Assembly (NCBI RefSeq): GCF_008711325.1
Contig: NZ_VXDB01000016.1
Span: 43,039-107,038 of the forward strand
From: Roseibium sediminis
Lineage (GTDB): Bacteria > Pseudomonadota > Alphaproteobacteria > Rhizobiales > Stappiaceae
Direction of reading: 5' to 3'
DNA: 64,000 bases
Within the stretch, counting starts at the first letter, position 1; every line of letters starts with the position of its first letter. This document shows, piece after piece, positions 10,317 through 18,730 of this stretch. The position numbers and the translations under genes are program-made. The notes under the pieces were generated by a model. It saw only the letters and a program-made list of their open reading frames with translations, did no database searches and had not been told where the DNA came from.

Positions 10317-10331
10317 GTTCACCACATGTTC
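10317..10331 (-). promoter_or_regulatory. LexA (SOS) box upstream of recA
   Basis: The plus strand reads GTTC-ACCACAT-GTTC, i.e. GAAC-N7-GAAC towards recA. This is an exact match to the direct-repeat LexA site of alphaproteobacteria. It is placed 120-134 bp before the recA start codon, which implies a leader of moderate length. Confidence 0.82.
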
Positions 10332-10472
10332 CCATGGGGATACATTAAAATTGCCGCTACGTAAGTTTCTCCGATCCACATTCACGCACACAAAGAATCG
10401 CTTGGCGCTTGAAGGACGGAGGAACAGCTGATAGCGACATAGCCCGACAAACTTACCTCTGGGAGCGCTTCG

Positions 10473-11432
10473 GTGCCCGATCTGCAATCCGTTCGATCAT
10501 CGCCGACAGAAACCTGGTGTTTCGGAGCTGTTCATCTGGACACTCTCGTTCATGCGCTCATCCCCCTGTCAGCAGACACCTCAACACCAGCCTCCTTTGA
10601 CGAAAGCCTGGGCGGGGTCGCGACGAATGTGGCCACGGGTCTGGCAAAGCTCGCAGTTCCAACCCATCTGTTCGGCGCGGTGGGCAATGACACGGCGGCC
10701 GAGACCGTCAAGGCCATGTTGGCGACCACTCAGGTTCACCCACATCTCTCGCCACTAGCCGGTAGTGCAACCGGACGCTACTCCGCTTTTCATCAACCTG
10801 ACGGCACACTGGCACTTGCCTGTGTCGAATCGCGCATTTTGGAAGACGCCGGACCAGAGCTCGTCGAGACCTGGTTAGCCGATACGCCTGCATCCGACAG
10901 GCCCGGGATCTGGTTTGCCGATGCCAACCTGCCGGAGCGCCTGCTTGAGAGGCTGGCCGACAGGAAGGCAGGAAACCTTCTTGCAGTTGATGCGGTCTCA
11001 CGGGCAAAGGCGCCCCGGCTGAAGTCCATTCTCGCTCACTGCGACCTTGTGTTCCTGAACAGGTCCGAAGCCTCAACCCTGACCGGACAGCCAGATGAGA
11101 CCGCGCCTGAGGAACTGGCCGAGGCGCTTCACCGGATGGGGGCCAGATCGATTGTCCTCACCCTTGGGTCCAACGGTCTTTTGTGGTCACGCGGACCATC
11201 TGACCTTGGCCTCGTCGCCCCTCTTCCCGTAAAATTGGTGGACGTAACGGGCGCGGGAGACGCGCTCATTGCCGGAACGCTTGCCGGCCTGGCCCACAGC
11301 CTCCCCCTGGAACAGGCGGTTCTTTGTGGCCGCAAGGCAGCACAGCTTACCCTTCAGTCAACCGGAGCCACCGCTGCACGGTTGGACTGGACCTCCATTT
11401 CACGATCCATCCACGAGATACAGCCCGCCTGA
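10473..11432 (+). CDS. psuK: PfkB-family kinase, probable pseudouridine kinase
   Basis: The product probably phosphorylates pseudouridine to pseudouridine 5'-phosphate. The 319-aa PfkB/ribokinase fold shows the substrate region LGGVATNVATGLAKLA, the beta-clasp region near GSATGRYSAF and the C-terminal ATP/catalytic signature VDVTGAGDALIAG with the catalytic Asp. The specific call comes from the next gene, psuG, 40 bp downstream in the same direction; together they form the known pseudouridine salvage pair. The start is GTG 10473, preceded by GGGAG at a 7-nt spacing. Confidence 0.88.
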   Translation: MPDLQSVRSSPTETWCFGAVHLDTLVHALIPLSADTSTPASFDESLGGVATNVATGLAKLAVPTHLFGAVGNDTAAETVKAMLATTQVHPHLSPLAGSATGRYSAFHQPDGTLALACVESRILEDAGPELVETWLADTPASDRPGIWFADANLPERLLERLADRKAGNLLAVDAVSRAKAPRLKSILAHCDLVFLNRSEASTLTGQPDETAPEELAEALHRMGARSIVLTLGSNGLLWSRGPSDLGLVAPLPVKLVDVTGAGDALIAGTLAGLAHSLPLEQAVLCGRKAAQLTLQSTGATAARLDWTSISRSIHEIQPA

Positions 11433-11472
11433 ACGGGCTAAATGAACGAACCAGACAAAAAGGCTCTCCCCC

Positions 11473-12387
11473 GTGCTTCTTTCCTCTCTCTTGAGTTTCA
11501 GCAGCGAAGTTCGTCACGCCAGAGAAAACGGCCTGCCGATCGTTGCCCTTGAATCCACAATCATCACCCACGGCATGCCCTTTCCGCAGAATGTGGAAAC
11601 CGCCCGCATGGTGGAGCAGGACATTCGAGACGCCGGCGCGGTTCCCGCGACCATCGCCGTCATGGACAAGCGGCTGCGCATCGGGCTGGAGCCGGAGGAC
11701 CTTGACCGGCTTGCCCAGTCTGAAAATGTTCTGAAATGTTCACGCGCCGATCTGGCCCTTGCCCTCTCGACGGGGCAGCCGGGCGCAACGACCGTTGCCG
11801 CAACGATGATGGCAGCCAGCGCTGCAGACATTTCCGTGTTCGCCACGGGCGGTATCGGCGGGGTTCACAAGGGCGCGGAGCAGAGTTTCGACATTTCCGC
11901 CGATCTGGTTGAACTTGGCCGCACCCCGGTCTGCGTTGTTGCAGCAGGCGCCAAGGCGCTGCTTGATCTGCCCAAGACACTGGAAGTGCTGGAAACCAAC
12001 GGTGTGCCGGTGATCGGCTATGGCACGGACGAGCTTCCCGCCTTCTGGTCACGGAAAAGCGGAATTCCAGCCCCTTACCGGATGGATTCTGCCGAAGACA
12101 TTGCCGCCCTGATCAAAACCCGCGAACGTTTTGACAATCACGGCGGTGTTCTTGTCGCCAATCCGGTGCCGGAAGAAGCGGAAATCGGACGTGAGGAAAT
12201 GGCAGTCCATATCGATGCCGCGATCCGTGCAGCAGAAGCCGACAAGATCAGCGGCAAGGCCGTAACACCTTACGTTCTTTCAAAAATCTTTGAACTGACC
12301 GGTGGCAAGAGCCTGGACACGAACATCGCGCTCGTGCGCAACAACGCGCGTCTGGCAGCGCGCATTGCAGCTGCATTGGCCGCATGA
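11473..12387 (+). CDS. psuG: Pseudouridine-5'-phosphate glycosidase
   Basis: The enzyme cleaves pseudouridine 5'-phosphate to uracil and ribose 5-phosphate in a Mn-dependent reaction. The 304-aa protein carries the family start GLPIVALESTIITHGMPFPQN, the conserved IAVMDKRLRIGL and the FATGGIGGVHKGAE loop. The later signature YGTDELPAFWSRKSG precedes the C-terminal GGKSLDTNIALVRNNARLAARIA. It probably starts at GTG 11473, giving a short leader before the conserved core. It is co-directional with psuK. Confidence 0.95.
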   Translation: MLLSSLLSFSSEVRHARENGLPIVALESTIITHGMPFPQNVETARMVEQDIRDAGAVPATIAVMDKRLRIGLEPEDLDRLAQSENVLKCSRADLALALSTGQPGATTVAATMMAASAADISVFATGGIGGVHKGAEQSFDISADLVELGRTPVCVVAAGAKALLDLPKTLEVLETNGVPVIGYGTDELPAFWSRKSGIPAPYRMDSAEDIAALIKTRERFDNHGGVLVANPVPEEAEIGREEMAVHIDAAIRAAEADKISGKAVTPYVLSKIFELTGGKSLDTNIALVRNNARLAARIAAALAA

Positions 12388-12580
12388 CATTTGGCAACTG
12401 GAAAATTGCACCCCATGTGACGAGGGAAAAATATCACTGGCAAGTGACACTTGCCTTAACCTTGTCACACCCTTGGGGCAAGAGCGTTGACACTGTCAGT
12501 TTTGCCTGCCCTTAGTGGAGCTGACAGTACGAATTGAGGCCCGAAAACAACAAAACGGGCGAGACTGCGAGGAGGTATCA

Positions 12581-13792
12581 ATGGTGGACACTACGACCGC
12601 GCCGGAAAACGTTCCAGCCACAACAACCTGGAGCGGACTGTCTCCGCTGCAGTATCTGGACAACGCCTTGTCCAAGCTTCGCGAACTCGGCATTGCTGTC
12701 GAGAGCGAGGCCAATGCGCCGATCAACGCGCTGCTGGAACAGATTTCCGACCTGTCCCCGGACAAGGTCGCCGTGATCACCCGCACCCTCGGTCAGGCAT
12801 CCAACTTCAACGAAGTGGTGCGTAACCAGGTCCAGCAGATGGACATCGGCGAACGCTACGAAAAGATCACCGAGAGCTTCAACTCCATTCGCGACGACGC
12901 CAAGTCGCTGGTCGATCAGCTGGCCGACGGCAAGATCTCCCTGATGGAGAACCTGTCCAACAAATGGCGCGACGTCACTCGCGGCACGATCTCTGATCGC
13001 TTCGATGACATTCGCGACACCTACAAGGAAGTGGCAGCCGCAACCAAGGACCAGATCGAGCGCGAACTGACCATTCTGGAAGCCTATCGCGACTTCCGGG
13101 GCGCGTTGAAGCAGGCTGAAGTGACAGCTCTTGAACTTCTGAACACCGCAACAGAAAAGTTGAATGAAGCCAAGACCCGTCTGGAAGGCGCTTCCAACGA
13201 GGTGGCCGGTTATGCCGGTCAGGACGCAGCCCACAAGGCCCGTCTGGAACTGGCGCGCGATGAACGCCTGCGTGAAATGCAGGACGAGGAAAAGCGCTAC
13301 CAGATCGCCAAGGACCTCTCCGACAACCTGACCATCGGCTACAACACGTCTGAAATCATCATGGCGCGTCTGATGCAGACGACCAATGCCAAGGAACGAG
13401 TCTACGCCCAGTCGGTGAGCTTCTTCTCCACCAATGAATCGGTACTGACCGCGCTCAACGCGTCCTTCACCGGACTGCAGGGCCTGCATGAGTCCACCGA
13501 AACGCTGAACGCAATGAAGGATGGCCTGAACAAGAGCCTGGAAACGCTGGCGGAAATCGGCGACACGGTTCAGAAAGAAGCGCTGAAGGCAGGTTACGGC
13601 CCGACCGTTCAGGCCGCATCCGTAAAGAAACTCGTGGATTCAGTGGTGAACTTCCAGCTGTCTTCACGCGAGATCATCAACGAGATGCGCGAAATGTCGA
13701 CCAAGAACTCCGAGGAAATCCGCAACGCGGTGGAAGATGGCAAGCGCCGTCTGGCCAAACTGGCTGCAAACGGCAACGCTCTCATGCGCTGA
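12581..13792 (+). CDS. TelA-like helical protein of unknown function
   Basis: This 403-aa, almost wholly helical, acidic cytoplasmic protein has no signal or membrane segment. The central and C-terminal parts (IEGERELTILEAYRDFRGALK-like helix; LSDNLTIGYNTSEIIMARLMQTTNAKERVYAQSVSFFSTN; then EIINEMREMSTKNSEEI) give long coiled segments. They recall the toxic-anion-resistance (TelA) family in size and helical periodicity; that link is only moderate. The ATG at 12581 follows GAGGAGG closely and is preferred. It heads a three-gene same-strand cluster with a membrane protein and a coiled-coil protein with a Gly-rich tail, probably one operon and perhaps one envelope-associated complex. Confidence 0.6.
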   Translation: MVDTTTAPENVPATTTWSGLSPLQYLDNALSKLRELGIAVESEANAPINALLEQISDLSPDKVAVITRTLGQASNFNEVVRNQVQQMDIGERYEKITESFNSIRDDAKSLVDQLADGKISLMENLSNKWRDVTRGTISDRFDDIRDTYKEVAAATKDQIERELTILEAYRDFRGALKQAEVTALELLNTATEKLNEAKTRLEGASNEVAGYAGQDAAHKARLELARDERLREMQDEEKRYQIAKDLSDNLTIGYNTSEIIMARLMQTTNAKERVYAQSVSFFSTNESVLTALNASFTGLQGLHESTETLNAMKDGLNKSLETLAEIGDTVQKEALKAGYGPTVQAASVKKLVDSVVNFQLSSREIINEMREMSTKNSEEIRNAVEDGKRRLAKLAANGNALMR

Positions 13793-13919
13793 GTTTGCTC
13801 GCGCTCTTGCAAAAGAGCGAAAACCGAGAAATGGAAGGGCGTCTCGCCCTTCCGCTGGCTGGATTTGACCGCCAAGGGCATTGGCACGTAGCACCGGGCG
13901 GGTCTGGAGAGTTTTCAAG

Positions 13920-14849
13920 ATGGCAAACGAACCTCAGGCGCCACTGGATGACCTGATGATGGCCATGGACGTGGTGGATACGCTCCGCCACGAACAGAAG
14001 GTCGTGGAAACGGAACTGGCCGAGGAAGACCGCGACAGCTACCTGATGGGCAGGCTTCGCGAGATCTACAAGTCGCAGGGCATCGACGTTCCCGATCACA
14101 TTCTCAAGGCCGGGGTCGAGGATCTGAAGGCCGACCGGTTCGTCTACCAGCCAAGGGGCGGCGGCCTGTCCCGCACGCTCGCAACCATCTACGTGACCCG
14201 TGCCACCTGGTCCAAATGGGCCGGAGGCATTCTCGTTGCCCTGATCATCACAGTCGTTGCCTGGCAATTCCTTGTCGTTGGGCCGCGAGAGCGCGCAGCG
14301 CTTGCGCTTCAGCAGGAATTGACCGAGGGCATTCCACAATCGATCACATCCCTGAGCGAGCGGATCCAGTCGCTGACCCGCGACAAGGACATCCTTGCCG
14401 AGGCTGATCGTCTTGCTACCGGCGGGCGCATTGCCGCCGAGGACAGCAAGGTGGAGGTCGCCCGCAAGGCCGTGACCGATCTGCGGGAACTTGCAACTGC
14501 CCTCAACGAGGCGTTCGAGGTTCGCATCGTTTCCCGCCCCGGCGCAAAGACAGGCGTGGAACGCATTCCGGACGTCAACCGGAACTCGGCCAACTACTAC
14601 CTTGTCGTTGAGGCCATTGGACCGGACGGCTCCGCCCTCAAGCGGAAGATCGTTTCGGAGGAAAACAGCGGAGCCAAGGAAGTAACCATCTGGGGCCAGC
14701 GCGTCACCAAGGCGCTTTACGAGAAAATTCGCGACGACAAGGTTCAGGACGGCATCGTCCAGGAAAGCCTGCTTGGCACCAAGAAAAAGGGCGTTCTGGA
14801 CATCAACTGGAAATCCGGCGTCAAGGATGGAGCGATCACCGAATGGTAG
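13920..14849 (+). CDS. DUF6384-like single-pass membrane protein
   Basis: The product is 309 aa. The N-terminal cytoplasmic part (about 1-95) has a helical MAMDVVDTLRHEQKVVETELAEED segment. One membrane helix at about 98-118 (WAGGILVALIITVVAWQFLVV) precedes a long helical and then beta-rich outer domain (about 120-309). That domain includes the heptad-like SITSLSERIQSLTRDKDIL. It matches what I recall of the DUF6384 family, whose function is unknown. It lies between the TelA-like gene and the coiled-coil gene. The start at 13920 gives a compact N-terminus after GGAGAG. Confidence 0.6.
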   Translation: MANEPQAPLDDLMMAMDVVDTLRHEQKVVETELAEEDRDSYLMGRLREIYKSQGIDVPDHILKAGVEDLKADRFVYQPRGGGLSRTLATIYVTRATWSKWAGGILVALIITVVAWQFLVVGPRERAALALQQELTEGIPQSITSLSERIQSLTRDKDILAEADRLATGGRIAAEDSKVEVARKAVTDLRELATALNEAFEVRIVSRPGAKTGVERIPDVNRNSANYYLVVEAIGPDGSALKRKIVSEENSGAKEVTIWGQRVTKALYEKIRDDKVQDGIVQESLLGTKKKGVLDINWKSGVKDGAITEW

Positions 14850-14886
14850 GCCGACTTCTTTCATCTCAGGAAAAGGGTAACACCTC

Positions 14887-16320
14887 ATGCTGACCGGACG
14901 CGAGACCATGACCTCGATCGAGGCAGCCCTGAACGACCTGCGCCGCGAGGAAGCCGAACTCGGCACCCGCATCGAACGGGCAACCCGTGCCTTTGCCGAC
15001 TTCCAGACCCGCAAGGGAGAAGCCTATAAGGATCTGGCACGGTTCCGGCTCGACACGCAGTCCGTCGAAAATCTGGATATCCGCCTGGATTCCGCCGCAC
15101 GTGAAGCTCGACGCCTGCTGGAGAAGCGGGCATCGGACCTGAAGGTGCTGATGGAAACGCTGCGCACGCGCGAAACTGAACGTGCAGAACTGCAGGCAAA
15201 GCGCGACAGCCTGATCGCGGACCAGACCGCAGCTGAAGACCGTCTGGACGGCCTGATGGACGCCGTTGACGAGACTCTGGAAAAGGACGCTGCATTTCTG
15301 GCCCAGCGCGACCGGACATTGGCCGCCCAAAAAACCGCGGAGGCTGCTGCGGCAAAGGCAAAAACAGCCGTTGAGGACCGCGCGTCGAAAGGCAAGGCCT
15401 ATGATGACGACCGCCTGTTCATCTATCTGTGGCAACGCGGTTTTGGCACACCGGACTACAATCACCGGGGCCTCACCCGGGCGCTAGACCGCTGGGTTGC
15501 CGGGATCATCGATTTTCACGGTGCACGCGCCAACTACGCCATGCTGACCAGCCTTCCGGAGAAACTGGAAGCGCATGCTGAACGCTGTGCGGAGATTGCC
15601 GAGGAAGAGGCCGCCCGCCTGACCGCTCTCAGCCGTGCGGCGATGGAAGAAAAGGCTGGCGAAGACCTCGTTGGCAAGATCGAGACCCTGAGCGAGGGGG
15701 CAAGCGATCTTGAAACCCGTCTTGCAGCTGTCGACAAGGGCATTGAAACCGTTGCTGCGGCTGTTCAGTCCTACAGCACGGGCGATGATGACGATTACCA
15801 GAAGGCGGAGGAGCATCTGGCCAAGTCACTGGAAGGCGACGATCTGGACGACCTCTGGCGCGCCGCCCTTGCAACGCCCTCCCCCGAGGATGAGAAAATC
15901 GTCCGCCAGATCGAGGATCTGAGCGAGAGAATGGAATCGCTGACCCGTGAAATCCGGCAGGATCGGGAATTGCAGCGCGACATTACCGCCCGTCGGTCGG
16001 AACTCACTGACGTCGTCAAGCGGTTCCGGACCAAAGGCTACGATCAGTGGGAATCCACCTTTTCCGACAACAGCCTGACCACAGTGTTGCTTGGGGAGTT
16101 GCTCAAAGGTGGCATTGATGCCGCTGAATACTGGGCGCGGGCGGAGCGGTCCCACAAGCGACGCAAGCCGCGTGGCGGTCAGGTCGGTTTTCCCGGTGGC
16201 TCCGGCTTGCCCTCCAGCATGGGCGGGCGTCGCTCCGGTGGAGGCAGCTTCGGCGGCGGCGGATTCAAGTCGGGCGGCGGATTTGGCGGAGGTGGTTTTA
16301 CCACCGGCGGAAGCTTTTAG
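14887..16320 (+). CDS. Long coiled-coil protein with Gly/Ser-rich C-terminal tail
   Basis: The product is 477 aa. Residues about 10-180 and 215-390 are dense coiled coil rich in Glu/Arg/Ala/Leu (for example LETRLAAVDKGIETVAAAVQ). Between them lies a globular piece with aromatic residues, DDRLFIYLWQRGFGTPDYNHRGL. The last roughly 50 residues are basic and then Gly-rich (KRRKPRGGQVGFPGGSG, ending with GGGxFxxGGGF repeats). I recognise no named family. The low-complexity tail, which resembles those of envelope or assembly proteins, suggests an interaction region. It is third in a three-gene cluster. Confidence 0.6.
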   Translation: MLTGRETMTSIEAALNDLRREEAELGTRIERATRAFADFQTRKGEAYKDLARFRLDTQSVENLDIRLDSAAREARRLLEKRASDLKVLMETLRTRETERAELQAKRDSLIADQTAAEDRLDGLMDAVDETLEKDAAFLAQRDRTLAAQKTAEAAAAKAKTAVEDRASKGKAYDDDRLFIYLWQRGFGTPDYNHRGLTRALDRWVAGIIDFHGARANYAMLTSLPEKLEAHAERCAEIAEEEAARLTALSRAAMEEKAGEDLVGKIETLSEGASDLETRLAAVDKGIETVAAAVQSYSTGDDDDYQKAEEHLAKSLEGDDLDDLWRAALATPSPEDEKIVRQIEDLSERMESLTREIRQDRELQRDITARRSELTDVVKRFRTKGYDQWESTFSDNSLTTVLLGELLKGGIDAAEYWARAERSHKRRKPRGGQVGFPGGSGLPSSMGGRRSGGGSFGGGGFKSGGGFGGGGFTTGGSF

Positions 16321-16429
16321 GTCACACTGCGCAATAATCTTGCAAAAATGGCCCGGACGTACATGCAATAATAAGCAAATTGACGTAGATAGCGTTCCAG
16401 TTGTTCCAAACCGAGCTGCCGAGAGACTG

Positions 16430-16924
16430 ATGTTGAAGTATGTGATGCCCGCCGCCCTGGCCTTGGCCCTGACCGCCTGCCAGTCCAGCACGACGCCGAC
16501 AGAACCAACCACACCGAAACAGCCAAACCTGACCGTTCCTCAGGGCGCCCAGTCGGTCAAGATCGCCGCTGACCCTCAAACGGTTCGCAACGCGCTCATT
16601 TCCAGCGCAAACGAACGCGGCACCAAGGTGGTCCAGAGCACCGCCAACATGGTGGTCATGGAACGCGTCATGGCCGGTGAGAACCCGGCACTGGACGCAG
16701 AATTTGGCCCCTCGAACAACGGCAATCGAGTCATTCGCATCCGTGTGCGCTTCACCGGCGCAGCTTGCAACACCTTTGCAGTTCAGGAACTTGCGGTTCT
16801 CAACAATGCCCATACCGCCCTTGAGCAAAGCTTTGTCCTGCCCGGCAATGCCAACACACAGGAAAGCCTCAACGGCCTGAAATCCCGCGCCGAGCAGTCA
16901 AGCGGATGCCCGAAGATCGGATAA
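16430..16924 (+). CDS. Putative lipoprotein
   Basis: This 164-aa protein has a short signal peptide, MLKYVMPAALALALTAC. The lipobox LTAC places the lipidated Cys at residue 17. A Thr/Pro-rich linker follows, then a small alpha/beta domain of about 120 residues. It is expected in the envelope. The ATG at 16430 was chosen because it gives a textbook lipoprotein signal; upstream in-frame codons belong to the previous gene's region. It lies about 110 bp after the coiled-coil gene and may belong with it. The function is unknown. Confidence 0.75.
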   Translation: MLKYVMPAALALALTACQSSTTPTEPTTPKQPNLTVPQGAQSVKIAADPQTVRNALISSANERGTKVVQSTANMVVMERVMAGENPALDAEFGPSNNGNRVIRIRVRFTGAACNTFAVQELAVLNNAHTALEQSFVLPGNANTQESLNGLKSRAEQSSGCPKIG

Positions 16925-16971
16925 AAGCAATCCGGGAGCGCTGCGGCCAGCCTCCCGGTGATTACTCGTAG

Positions 16972-17403
16972 TTAGACAGCCTCGGCTTGAAGGTAGTTGT
17001 CCTTGTATTCAGCTGCCGCCGGGATCGGTTTGATCACATCAATCAATACACCGTTCGGGTCGCTGGTAATAAAGTGACGCTGGCCAAAGGCTTCATCTTT
17101 GAGTTCAAGCGCAATTGGTAGATTTTGCTTCACAGCGTGTTCATAAACGCTGTCGACATCCTCTACTTCAAAATTGAGAATGATGCCCTGCGATTTGCCG
17201 CGAGCGGCAGCTGGAATTGTTTCGTGGCTACCGTCCATGATTGCCAGATTGACATTCTCGTCTTCCGACGATTGCAGATGCACATACCAATCTGCCTCGA
17301 AGACCACATCGAAGCGAAAGTTTTTCCGGTAGAACCGAACGGTCTCCGCTACTCGATCTGTCATGAGGACCGGATAATGTTGTGTGCACTTCATGGCTTC
17401 CAT
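16972..17403 (-). CDS. VOC (glyoxalase/bleomycin-resistance fold) family protein
   Basis: The 143-aa single-module vicinal-oxygen-chelate protein starts [41 protein letters not shown]. It shows the paired beta-alpha-beta-beta-beta modules and ends with [20 protein letters not shown]. The metal-ligand type residues His and Glu are not all in canonical positions, so it may be a binding protein rather than a lyase. It is divergent from a TetR regulator, with two operator-like palindromes between them; it is probably the regulated target. Confidence 0.8.
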   Translation of the reverse strand: MEAMKCTQHYPVLMTDRVAETVRFYRKNFRFDVVFEADWYVHLQSSEDENVNLAIMDGSHETIPAAARGKSQGIILNFEVEDVDSVYEHAVKQNLPIALELKDEAFGQRHFITSDPNGVLIDVIKPIPAAAEYKDNYLQAEAV

Positions 17404-17417
17404 CCTTCTTCAAAATT

Positions 17418-17434
17418 ACATACAGTGTGTATGT
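17418..17434. promoter_or_regulatory. TetR operator candidate 1 (7+3+7 perfect palindrome)
   Basis: ACATACA-GTG-TGTATGT is a perfect inverted repeat 15 bp in front of the VOC gene start codon. This is where a repressor would block the leftward promoter or leader. Confidence 0.68.
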
Positions 17435-17447
17435 TTATAGCAACTAA

Positions 17448-17466
17448 CATACAGGCTGCATGTATG
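17448..17466. promoter_or_regulatory. TetR operator candidate 2 (6+7+6 palindrome overlapping the tetR start)
   Basis: CATACA-N7-TGTATG shares the half-site of operator 1. Its last three bases are the ATG start codon of the TetR gene, suggesting autorepression. Confidence 0.62.
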
Positions 17467-18063
17467 CAAATAAGATCTGCGCGGCGCCCTCAAGCTGAAA
17501 GACGGGCAGAAACAAGAGATGCGCTGCTTATTGCGGCCCGAAAATTGTTTGCTGAAAAGGGATACGCGGAAACCGGCACGCCCGAAATCGTGAAGGAAGC
17601 CAAGGTTACGCGCGGCGCCCTTTATCATCATTTTACCGATAAAGCCGACTTGCTGAGTGCAGTCCTTGAACGCGAAGCTGAAGAAATCGCCGAACAGATA
17701 GGCAAGGATACGAACACCGCCCAGTCTCCGCTGGACGCCTTGTTGACCGGCGCCAAAGCCTATTTCATCGCCATGAGCAGGCCGGGAAGAACAAGATTGC
17801 TGCTTCTGGAAGGCCCGGCTGTCCTCACTCGGGAGCACATGAAGAAGATCAACCTGACCGCAGGCGAAGCTGCACTTCTGGAGGGTCTGGTACATGCCAA
17901 GAAACAAGGCTTTCTTGGCGATCATTCACCTGATGTCATTGCAGATCTGCTCTCCGCAGCTTTCGACCGCGCGGCTCTTGCGATTGCAAATGGTGGAAAT
18001 CAGCAGCTGTATGAACGGGCTATCGAAGCCTTGCTGCACAACCTCTTGAGCAAGGGGAGTTGA
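17464..18063 (+). CDS. TetR/AcrR-family transcriptional regulator
   Basis: This 199-aa DNA-binding repressor has an N-terminal helix-turn-helix (about 15-60: ALLIAARKLFAEKGYAETGTPEIVKEAKVTRGALYHHFTDKADLL). A helical ligand-binding domain follows (YFIAMSRPGRTRLLLLEGPAVL). The ATG at 17464 gives the usual short basic N-terminus, MQIRSARRPQAERR. The start codon lies inside a palindrome that shares half-sites with a second palindrome in front of the divergent VOC gene. Control of itself and of that gene is therefore likely. The inducer is unknown. Confidence 0.9.
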   Translation: MQIRSARRPQAERRAETRDALLIAARKLFAEKGYAETGTPEIVKEAKVTRGALYHHFTDKADLLSAVLEREAEEIAEQIGKDTNTAQSPLDALLTGAKAYFIAMSRPGRTRLLLLEGPAVLTREHMKKINLTAGEAALLEGLVHAKKQGFLGDHSPDVIADLLSAAFDRAALAIANGGNQQLYERAIEALLHNLLSKGS

Positions 18064-18083
18064 ATTGCCAATAGCAGTGACGC

Positions 18084-18728
18084 ATGGTGAGTGAAATTGA
18101 CAAGAAAAGCTCTTCCATGCCCACCGTTTATCAGCTGAAGTCCCGTTTTCAGGACCTTCTCCGCCCTCTCTGCAACAGGCTCGCCCGCGCTGGCGTCACC
18201 GCCAATCAGGTTACGATAGGCGCGTTGGTCTTGTCTGTTGTGGAAGGCCTCGCCATTATTGCCTTCCCCGCCAGCATCTGGCCCTTTGCCCTTTTACCCG
18301 TGGTCCTGTTCGTCCGCATGGGCCTGAACGCCATCGACGGCATGCTGGCTCGCGAACACGACCAGAAGTCAAATCTCGGCGCGATCCTCAATGAGCTAGG
18401 CGATGTGGTCTCGGACGTCGCGCTTTACCTGCCCTTTGCCGCCCTTCCCTTCATTCGCCCGGAGCTGGCCGTTGGTCTGGTGGTGCTGGCCATCATCGTG
18501 GAAATGACTGGCGTGATCGGCGTCCAGATCGGGGCGAGCCGACGCTATGACGGCCCCTTCGGCAAGAGCGACCGGGCTGTTCTCTTTGGCACCTGCGGCG
18601 CATTGATTGCCATCGGCGTGACGAGCCCGCTGCTTTTCACCATCGTGTTTTCCGTGGCGTGCGGCCTGTCCCTCTGGACTATCTGGAATCGTGCCCGCAA
18701 CGCCCTTCGTGAGCTGGAGCAGGCCTGA
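18084..18728 (+). CDS. CDP-alcohol phosphatidyltransferase family protein
   Basis: This 214-aa membrane enzyme is expected to transfer a phosphatidyl group from CDP-diacylglycerol to an alcohol. The family signature DG-x2-AR-x8-G-x3-D-x3-D is present as DGMLAREHDQKSNLGAILNE followed by LGD, with Asn in place of the third Asp. Hydrophobic helices surround it. It heads a tight same-strand cassette with a CdsA-like enzyme (2 bp gap) and a PlsC-type acyltransferase, which together supply the precursors such an enzyme needs. The acceptor alcohol cannot be told. A later ATG at 18117 is a possible alternative start. Confidence 0.85.
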   Translation: MVSEIDKKSSSMPTVYQLKSRFQDLLRPLCNRLARAGVTANQVTIGALVLSVVEGLAIIAFPASIWPFALLPVVLFVRMGLNAIDGMLAREHDQKSNLGAILNELGDVVSDVALYLPFAALPFIRPELAVGLVVLAIIVEMTGVIGVQIGASRRYDGPFGKSDRAVLFGTCGALIAIGVTSPLLFTIVFSVACGLSLWTIWNRARNALRELEQA

Positions 18729-18730
18729 CC

